NCBI RefSeq assembly: GCF_000281955.1
Contig: NZ_AKKF01000122.1
Location: 1 to 64,000, forward strand
Length of the DNA: 64,000 bases
DNA from: Caulobacter sp. AP07
GTDB taxonomy: Bacteria; Pseudomonadota; Alphaproteobacteria; Caulobacterales; Caulobacteraceae
Direction: 5' to 3'
Shown: positions 58,782 to 64,000 of the stretch, piece by piece
Layout: every line of letters starts with the position of its first letter
How positions within the stretch are numbered: the first letter of the stretch is position 1
The notes under the pieces: generated by a model
The model's input: only the letters and a program-made list of their open reading frames with translations
Database searches by the model: none
Told to the model about the DNA's origin: nothing
Position numbers and translations under genes: made by a program

Positions 58782-58938
58782 CGTCCTGCTGCTGGTCCCC
58801 GCCGGCCTGGTCGCGGCGGGGGTCGTGGGCCAGGCGGCGCTGGCCGAGCCGCGCGCGGCGACCCTGCTGTGGACGGCGCTGGCGGCCCTGTCCTGCGCGG
58901 CGCTGCTGGCCGCCCTGGCGCTGGGGCGGCGGGGCTGA
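58765..58938 (+). CDS. Small two-helix membrane protein (tentative)
   Basis: A possible 57-residue protein from a GTG at 58765, overlapping the XRE gene end by 17 bases. Two hydrophobic segments (DVLLLVPAGLVAAGVVG and LLWTALAALSCAALLAALAL) are separated by GQAALAEPRAA. It has no clear ribosome site of its own, so translation would be coupled. Could be a chance frame in GC-rich DNA. Confidence 0.4.
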   Translation: MRRWPDVLLLVPAGLVAAGVVGQAALAEPRAATLLWTALAALSCAALLAALALGRRG

Positions 58939-59016
58939 GGGGGCCGCCCCCTTTAAACGGCGACGGCGAAGCGCCACCTGGGGCGGCCACGCCTCGGCGT
59001 TTTCACAGGCTTTCCC

Positions 59017-59487
59017 ATGCGCACCGCTCCGGACCACGACTTCGACGCGTTTCCCACCCGCACGGGGAAGGTGGTGGTTCCCGCCGCGCTGCGCGCCGAC
59101 GTCGAGCAGTACCACTACGCCCCCGCCCGCCGGGCCGGCGACTTCGTCTTCCTGTCGGGCCTGGTGGCGATCAATCCCGAGCCCGGCGCGATGAGCGCCG
59201 AGGCGTTCCGCGACGTGCTGCGGGCGGTGTTCCGGGGCATGGAGCGCCTGCTGGCCGCCTGCGACGCCGGCCTGGCCGACGTGGTCGAGCTGCAGATGTT
59301 CCACGTGTTCGACAGCGGCCGGCTGGCGCTGGACAAGGCCGGGCAGCTGGCGGCGATCGCCCAGGTGCGCGACGAGTTCTTCCCGCCGCCCTATCCGGCC
59401 GCGGTCGAGCTGGCGGTCGCCGACCTGAACCCGGACGGCGGCCTGGTGGAGATCAAGGCCGTGGCGTTCGCGCCGCTGGCGCGGTAG
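59017..59487 (+). CDS. RidA/YjgF/UK114-family protein
   Basis: A 156-residue RidA-like protein. The family pattern is FVFLSGLVAINPEPGAMS, the middle LLAACDAGLADVVELQMFHV and the end YPAAVELAVADLNPDGGLVEIKAVAF. The Arg that binds the carboxylate in true RidA (R105 of E. coli) lies in the ..R.. of the C-terminal motif and is replaced here by Ala/Val residues, so deaminase activity on enamines is uncertain. Confidence 0.87.
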   Translation: MRTAPDHDFDAFPTRTGKVVVPAALRADVEQYHYAPARRAGDFVFLSGLVAINPEPGAMSAEAFRDVLRAVFRGMERLLAACDAGLADVVELQMFHVFDSGRLALDKAGQLAAIAQVRDEFFPPPYPAAVELAVADLNPDGGLVEIKAVAFAPLAR

Positions 59488-59532
59488 GCGGCGGGCGGTC
59501 GGGAACCCGCCCCGACCGCCGCGCCCGCGCCC

Positions 59533-60402
59533 CTAGACCAGCGCCCGCTTGTACAGCGCCAGCAGCTCGGCCCAGGCCTTCTCGGCGGCGGCCTCGTTGT
59601 AGACCTCGCTGCCCTTGACGGTCCAACCGTGGGCGGCGCCCGCATAGACCTCGACCTTGGACGGGCGATGGGCGGCGTCGAGGGCGGCCTTGAGCTTGTC
59701 CTTGCCGGCCGGGTCCTTCTGGTCGTCGTTGTCGGCGACGCAGATCAGGTATTCGGCCTTGGTCCCGGGCAGCAGCAGGTGCGGGCTGTCGGGGGCGTCG
59801 GTGACCAGGCCGCCGCCGTGGAAGCTGGCGACGGCGCCGATGCGGCCGGGGACGGCGGCGGCGGTGCGGAAGGCCAGCGGGCCGCCCATGCAGTAACCCT
59901 GAACGCCGGCCTTCTTCTTGCCGGCGGTCTGGGGCTGGGCGTCGAGGAAGGCCAGGTAGGCGACGGCGTCGCGGGCCGTGCCCTCCGGGGTGACGGTGGC
60001 CCGCAGCGGCGTCAGCTTGGCGCGGTCGTCGGGATTGGCGAAGCTGAAGGCGCCGTCGATCACCGGGGCCCGCTTGGCGCGGTAGTAGAGGTTGGGGACC
60101 AGCACCACGTAGCCGGCCGCCGCCAGCCGGCGGCCCATCTCGCGGAAGGCCGGGCGCAGGCTGAGGATGTCGGGCCAGATCAGCACCGCCGGCCAGGGGC
60201 CCTTGCCCTGCGGATGGTAGAGGGCGGCGTCGGCGGTCCCGTCGGCGGTCTTGATCTCGACGTCGGTCTCGACCACGGCGGCGTCGGCCGCGTGGGCGGC
60301 GCTGGCGGCCACGCCGGCGACGGCGGCGGCCATCAGGCCGAAGCTCCGGCGCGAGACGGTCGGGTCGACGATCAGGCCCGGATGGATGTCATCGTCACAC
60401 AT
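59533..60402 (-). CDS. Exported dienelactone hydrolase-family protein
   Basis: A 289-residue alpha/beta-hydrolase. A Tat-type signal (SRRSFGLMAAAVAGVAASAAHA) exports it. The nucleophile is Cys in VQGYCMGGPLAF, the Asp region is ICVADNDDQ, and His is in YAGAAHGWTV. Dienelactone hydrolases open lactone rings, but exported members act on varied esters. Confidence 0.9.
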   Translation of the reverse strand: MCDDDIHPGLIVDPTVSRRSFGLMAAAVAGVAASAAHAADAAVVETDVEIKTADGTADAALYHPQGKGPWPAVLIWPDILSLRPAFREMGRRLAAAGYVVLVPNLYYRAKRAPVIDGAFSFANPDDRAKLTPLRATVTPEGTARDAVAYLAFLDAQPQTAGKKKAGVQGYCMGGPLAFRTAAAVPGRIGAVASFHGGGLVTDAPDSPHLLLPGTKAEYLICVADNDDQKDPAGKDKLKAALDAAHRPSKVEVYAGAAHGWTVKGSEVYNEAAAEKAWAELLALYKRALV

Positions 60403-60464
60403 GGCGGCGTTCCCTCGCTGGTTGCGGCGGCCGGACTGTCGCCGGGTTTTTCCGGGAAGGGAAG

Positions 60465-60510
60465 AGCCCCCTCCGTCCGCTGCGCGGCCACCTCCCCCAG
60501 AGGGGGAGGA
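60465..60510. repeat. Short family C-like palindromic repeat
   Basis: Carries CCCCCTCCG, a CCGCTGCGCGG hairpin and CCTCCCCCAGAGGGGGAGG, matching the right half of the imuB insert. It abuts the stop of the downstream gene. Confidence 0.65.
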
Positions 60511-61107
60511 TCATTCCCCCCGCTTCAGCCGCTCGCGATAGGCGCCCGAGCTCTTCACATAGCCCTCGGCGTCGCCATAGGCCTGGAAGGCGGCGTAGCG
60601 CTCGTGGCTGCCCTTGACCTTGAGGGCGTGCTTGATCGGGCACCAGTACTGCTCGGTGCGGGCGGTGATCTCGCGGGCGTAGGCGATCACCCCGTTGCCG
60701 TAGCCGCAGAACACGCAGTTGAGCTTCTGCACCAGGTTCAGATAGCCCAACCGGTGGCGGTCGATGACCACGTACTCGCTGCGCTTGACCCGGACGATGC
60801 CCCAGGCGGTGAAGCAGCCCAGCTGGTAGACGCTGACGCTGACGTCGAGCAGGAACAGCGGCAGGGCCATGCCGTAGATCAGCGGCATGGTCACCAGGGT
60901 GGGCCACGGCACGCGGGTCAGGCCCAGGCCCTTGCGGTGGGCCTTCTGGCGGCGCAGGGCGTCGGCCTTGAAACAGGGCTGGCCGGCCGGGTCGCGGACG
61001 ACCTCGTGCTCCACGGCGTGGGTGGCGGCCCGCGCGGCGAAGGCGGCCTCGACCTCGGCTTCCACCTGGCGCAGGCGGTCGATCAGCTGTTCGAGGGTTT
61101 CGGCCAT
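60511..61107 (-). CDS. Conserved cysteine-containing hypothetical protein
   Basis: A 198-residue protein. An N-terminal helical part (LEQLIDRLRQVEAEVEAAF) is followed by hydrophobic stretches around LVTMPLIYGMALPLFLLDVSV and YQLGCFTAWGIV that may span or touch the membrane. A Cys-rich part follows: QKLNCVFCGYGNGVIAY and TEQYWCPIKHAL, four cysteines that could bind a metal. From memory, similar proteins occur in other alphaproteobacteria without known function. It is divergent from the bactofilin gene. Confidence 0.8.
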   Translation of the reverse strand: MAETLEQLIDRLRQVEAEVEAAFAARAATHAVEHEVVRDPAGQPCFKADALRRQKAHRKGLGLTRVPWPTLVTMPLIYGMALPLFLLDVSVSVYQLGCFTAWGIVRVKRSEYVVIDRHRLGYLNLVQKLNCVFCGYGNGVIAYAREITARTEQYWCPIKHALKVKGSHERYAAFQAYGDAEGYVKSSGAYRERLKRGE

Positions 61108-61160
61108 GGGGGGACTCGCGGGGTTGGGGGTCGAGCATGGAGCGAGTCGGGGCGCGACAG

Positions 61161-61260
61161 GCCCCCTCAGTCGCTTCGCGACAGCTCCCCCAACGGGAGA
61201 GCATCCGGCACGACGCGATCCTCCCCCTTTGGGGGAGGTGGCCCGGAGGGTCGGAGGGGG
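61161..61260. repeat. Family C-like palindromic repeat near bactofilin
   Basis: About 100 bp: GCCCCCTC at the left and GAGGGGG at the right, hairpins GTCGCTTCGCGAC, CTCCCCCAACGGGAG and CCTCCCCCTTTGGGGGAGG. It lies between the divergent Cys-rich and bactofilin genes, in a position where it might lie in their 5' leaders. Confidence 0.75.
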
Positions 61261-61336
61261 TTTCCACAGTCCAGCTTCGGCCCCCTTCTTGCTCAGCTTC
61301 ACCCACAACGCACCATTTCGAGACAAGGCCGCCGCC

Positions 61337-61837
61337 ATGTTCGCCAAGAAGAAAGACACCGTCCCCGCCCCGGCCTTCACGCCGCTGGCCCAGATGGAAC
61401 CCGCGCCGGCCTCGGCCGCCCCCGCGCCGCCCCCGCGTCCCAAGCCAGCCTCGATGATCGCCCAGGGCGTGGCCATCAAGGGCGACGTGGCCGGCGACGG
61501 CGAGTTGCACCTGGACTGCGTGCTGCAGGGCGACATCCGGGTGGGCAAGCTGGTGCTGGGTCCCAACGCCCGGGTCGAGGGCGCGATCCACGCCCAGGTC
61601 ATCGAGATCCACGGCCGGGTGACCGGCGCGGTCTCGGCCAAGCAGGTGCGCCTCTACGGCACGGCCATGGTCGATGGCGACATCACCCACGAGCAGCTGG
61701 CCATGGAGACCGGCGCCCAGTTCCAGGGCCGCAGCCTGCGGTTCCAGCGTCCAGCGCCGGCGCAACAGGCGCCCGCCGCCGCACCGGTCCCGTCGGCCGC
61801 CGGCCATGTGCCGGCCGTGCCAGTCTATCCGGGCTGA
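61337..61837 (+). CDS. Bactofilin
   Basis: A 166-residue bactofilin, a polymer-forming cytoskeletal protein. Disordered Pro/Ala-rich ends flank the beta-helix core at about 38-135: ASMIAQGVAIKGDVAGDGEL, LDCVLQGDIRVGKLVLGPNARVEGAIHAQV, HGRVTGAVSAKQVRLYGTAMVDGDI. In Caulobacter, BacA/BacB bactofilins localise at the stalk base and recruit a peptidoglycan synthase; which paralogue this is cannot be said. Confidence 0.93.
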   Translation: MFAKKKDTVPAPAFTPLAQMEPAPASAAPAPPPRPKPASMIAQGVAIKGDVAGDGELHLDCVLQGDIRVGKLVLGPNARVEGAIHAQVIEIHGRVTGAVSAKQVRLYGTAMVDGDITHEQLAMETGAQFQGRSLRFQRPAPAQQAPAAAPVPSAAGHVPAVPVYPG

Positions 61838-61917
61838 CGTCACGAAGCCCTTAACCACGCAACGATCGCGGGGTATTGGGTCTTAATGTAAGCGTCATCC
61901 GCCGACAGAGTTTACCG

Positions 61918-62418
61918 ATGCGTCTTCGTCTCCTCCGCCCGGTCGCGATCCTGGCCCTCGTGGCCGCAGCCGGCCTGACGGCCTGCTCCCGCGCCGACGA
62001 CCGCGCCAAGGCGCCCCCGGCTTCGCCGCCCGCCGCCACCCCGGTCGACGGTCCCCGCACCCTGAAGCCGGGCGCCTGGAAGACCGTCGCCAAGACCCCG
62101 ACCGGCGAGGAAAGCTCGGTCCAGTGCGTCGGCGAAGGCTACGACCCCGGCGCCGAGGCGGCCCGCAAGGTCACGCCCTGCGGCCAGCCCACCCTGACCC
62201 GCACGGCCGACGGCTTCCACCTGGACCAGGTCTGCGAGAAGAACGGGATCAAGTACGACCTGGCCGGCGCGGTCAGCGGCGACTTCACCACCACCGCCAC
62301 CACCGACCTGGCCCTGACCCTGTCGGCTTACGGGCGCAAGCAGACGATGCACATGCGGGCGGTCAGCACCTATCAGGGTCCCTGCGAGGCGGCGGCCAAG
62401 ACCCGGGCGGCGCGCTAA
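61918..62418 (+). CDS. DUF3617 family lipoprotein
   Basis: A 166-residue lipoprotein with lipobox LTAC (Cys about 23). The mature part matches DUF3617: LKPGAWKTVAKTPTG, Cys in VQCVGEG and TPCGQPTL, then LDQVCEKNGIKYDLAGAVSG and YQGPCEAAAKT. The start at 61918 gives a short basic n-region; upstream codons do not help. Function unknown; related in family to the protein at 27493. Confidence 0.85.
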   Translation: MRLRLLRPVAILALVAAAGLTACSRADDRAKAPPASPPAATPVDGPRTLKPGAWKTVAKTPTGEESSVQCVGEGYDPGAEAARKVTPCGQPTLTRTADGFHLDQVCEKNGIKYDLAGAVSGDFTTTATTDLALTLSAYGRKQTMHMRAVSTYQGPCEAAAKTRAAR

Positions 62419-62553
62419 CCCTTCGCGGCGGAGAGGCGTCCGCGGAGCGTCCATAATCCATATGGAGGAAGGCTTTCGCAGCGCCTACCCCATATCGGGT
62501 AGCATTCCGTGACCTCCGCGCCACAGGGCTTCAGCGATCGTTCGGCGGCCGCG

Positions 62554-62579
62554 AAAACTCCGGGAACATCCGGAGTTTT
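62554..62579 (+). terminator. Perfect hairpin with A/T ends, probable terminator
   Basis: AAAACTCCGG and CCGGAGTTTT form a perfect 10-bp stem with a 6-base loop, ending in TTTTA. It lies 136 bases after the DUF3617 stop and 63 bases before the next start. Confidence 0.6.
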
Positions 62580-62641
62580 AGGAGCCTTCTAGTCCTAGGG
62601 GCCAATGCCCGTCGAACGTCACCAAAGGAGCCGCCAAGACC

Positions 62642-62956
62642 ATGAGTGGGCCACATCTGACCGTAGCGCCCGACACGGGCGCCGGAACGGCCGAGGTCTA
62701 TAATCTCAGCCGCGATCCGGAGACCATCAGCCAGCGCGTCCAGCGCCTGCAGCACGAGGCCCGGTCGTTGGCCCGTGAGCAGATCGAGGCCATGGAGCGC
62801 GATCTGGATAGCCTGGCCCGGCGCGCCCAGGAGATCGCCGACGGCGGCGAGGCCTATGCGGTCGGGGTGCGCGAGATGGCCTCGCGCCTGGCCGCGGACC
62901 TGCCGCAGAAGGCCCAGGGCCTGCGCGCCATCATGGAACGCTCGTCCAGGGACTAG
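62642..62956 (+). CDS. Small coiled-coil hypothetical protein
   Basis: A 104-residue soluble protein. After a polar N-terminus it is a single long amphipathic helix region (ISQRVQRLQHEARSLAREQI, then MERDLDSLARRAQEIADGGE, AYAVGVREMASRLAADLPQK). AGGAG lies upstream of the ATG. I do not recognise a named family; homologues in Caulobacter are likely given codon use. Confidence 0.75.
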   Translation: MSGPHLTVAPDTGAGTAEVYNLSRDPETISQRVQRLQHEARSLAREQIEAMERDLDSLARRAQEIADGGEAYAVGVREMASRLAADLPQKAQGLRAIMERSSRD

Positions 62957-63134
62957 GGCGCTCGACAAGGCGCCTTCCGCCGCCGACGCGAGAAGGCGGC
63001 GGAAGGGTCCGGGCCTGGCCGCCGGCCGGATTGGGACACCCCCGATGCGGAGCCGCCCGGAAAATATCCACGGCCGCGCGCGGGCTCGCTGGAGCCACGG
63101 GGACGCTGGTCAAACCGTCACATCGGCGCGCTAA

Positions 63135-64000
63135 ATGGCGGCCATGACCCTGCTGACCCGACGCGCCTTGACCACCGCCGCCCTGGCCGGGACCCTGCTG
63201 CCCGCCATGAGCTTCGCCGCCACGCCCCGGAAGCCGATCGTCATCGCCCACCGCGGGGCCTCGGGCCTGCGTCCCGAGCACACCGCCCTGGCCTACGACC
63301 TGGCCATCGACGAGGGCTGCGACTTCATCGAACCCGACCTGGTGCCGACCAAGGACGGCCACCTGATCGTCCGGCACGAGAACGAGATCGGCGGCACGAC
63401 CGACGTGGCCAGCCGTCCCGAATTCGCCGACCGCAAGGTCACCAAGACCATCGACGGCCAGAGCCTGACCGGCTGGTTCACCGAAGACTTCACCCTGGCC
63501 GAGATCAAGACCCTGCGGGCCCGCGAGCGCCTGCCGAAGCTGCGTCCGGCCAACACGAAGTACGACGGCCAGGCCCAACTGCTGACCTTCGACGAGGTGG
63601 TGGCCATCGCCAGGGCGGGCAGCCAGCGCTCGGGCCGGACGATCGGCGTCTATCCCGAGATGAAGCATCCCAGCTACTTCGCCTCGATCGGCCTGCCCCT
63701 GGAGGACCGCCTGGTCGCCCGGCTGAAGGCCCACGACCTGGACTCGGCCGCCGCCCCGGTCTTCGTCCAGTGCTTCGAGGTGACACCGCTGAAGACCCTG
63801 CGCGGCAAGACCAAGGCCCGGCTGGTGCAACTGACCGCCGGCGAGGGCGGCCCGGCCGACCTGCCGAACGTCAAGTACGCCGAGATCTGCAGCGCCGCCG
63901 GCCTGAAGGACCTGGCGCTGTACGCCGACGGCCTGGGTCCGGAAAAGACCCAGGTGATCCCGCAGAGCGCCGACGCGCTGCTGCCGGCCACGTCGCTGGT
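63135..64000 (+). CDS. Glycerophosphodiester phosphodiesterase, exported (C-terminus cut by window edge)
   Basis: About 288 residues are visible. It has a signal peptide with twin Arg (LLTRRALTTAALAGTLLPAMSFA) and the GDPD TIM-barrel start IVIAHRGASGLRPEHTALAY with catalytic His/Arg, then FIEPDLVPTKDGHLIVRHEN, the metal and second catalytic His region. Later GRTIGVYPEMKHPSYF holds a further metal ligand Glu. It hydrolyses glycerophosphodiesters to glycerol-3-phosphate and an alcohol in the periplasm. Start choice between ATGs 63135 and 63144 is open. Confidence 0.92.
   Translation, partial: MAAMTLLTRRALTTAALAGTLLPAMSFAATPRKPIVIAHRGASGLRPEHTALAYDLAIDEGCDFIEPDLVPTKDGHLIVRHENEIGGTTDVASRPEFADRKVTKTIDGQSLTGWFTEDFTLAEIKTLRARERLPKLRPANTKYDGQAQLLTFDEVVAIARAGSQRSGRTIGVYPEMKHPSYFASIGLPLEDRLVARLKAHDLDSAAAPVFVQCFEVTPLKTLRGKTKARLVQLTAGEGGPADLPNVKYAEICSAAGLKDLALYADGLGPEKTQVIPQSADALLPATSL

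Overview
This 64 kb window is high-GC, tightly packed bacterial chromosome. Its gene content fits an alphaproteobacterium of the order Caulobacterales (Caulobacter or a close relative). The main reasons are a PdeA-type phosphodiesterase with the degenerate GEDEF motif, a CdnL (CarD) regulator beside a 7Fe/8Fe-type ferredoxin, a Suv3-type RNA helicase overlapping an S4-domain gene, an imuA-imuB-dnaE2 mutagenesis cassette behind an alphaproteobacterial LexA box (GTTC-N7-GTTC), groESL behind a CIRCE element, a bactofilin and an UrcA-family protein. No tRNA, rRNA, CRISPR array, prophage or insertion sequence was recognised. Genes run off both ends: a cytochrome b561 at the left and a glycerophosphodiester phosphodiesterase at the right.

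Layout. 0-9.8 kb: cytochrome b561/YceI, a DmdC-like acyl-CoA dehydrogenase, a peroxiredoxin, YqgE/AlgH, a slipin, a proline-rich repeat protein, PdeA, a RimJ-like acetyltransferase and a GFA enzyme. 9.8-15.5 kb: a DUF1993 protein, a very large two-transmitter hybrid histidine kinase with a stand-alone receiver, CdnL and ferredoxin. 15.7-22.2 kb: a GGDEF-EAL protein, the S4 protein and helicase, a VapBC-type toxin-antitoxin pair and an unknown gene. 22-32.8 kb: a DUF1349 protein and amidohydrolase, a methylguanine methyltransferase, LysR/SnoaL divergent genes, an R-body (RebB) gene pair, ribosomal protein L28, a low-GC membrane protein, UrcA, a phytase-like esterase and CobT. 32.9-39.8 kb: a DUF3089 hydrolase, a nitrilase, groEL-groES, a chagasin-type inhibitor and a VOC protein. 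39.9-45.8 kb: the SOS mutagenesis cassette. 45.9-51 kb: a single-chain acyl-CoA carboxylase, two DNA glycosylases and an enoyl-CoA hydratase, coupled in one operon. 51-57 kb: a cyclophilin, a Slam-like outer-membrane protein with a TbpB-like surface lipoprotein, and UvrB. 57-64 kb: a gene-poor stretch, three small XRE regulators, RidA, a dienelactone hydrolase, a cysteine-rich unknown, a bactofilin, a DUF3617 lipoprotein and GDPD.

Two themes stand out. First, several families of palindromic repeats are scattered through the window. Most lie between genes, but one member of each of two families lies inside a reading frame of the mutagenesis cassette (imuB and dnaE2) and is translated in frame. 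Copies of one family, and a pair of separate 26-bp palindromes, differ by paired changes that keep the hairpins intact. Second, the window is rich in DNA repair genes: Ogt, ImuA/ImuB/DnaE2, an AAG-type and a MUG-type glycosylase, and UvrB. The Slam/TbpB-like pair and the R-body gene are the clearest accessory systems. Overlapping starts (GTGA, TTGA or ATGA, four bases) are common and suggest translational coupling.
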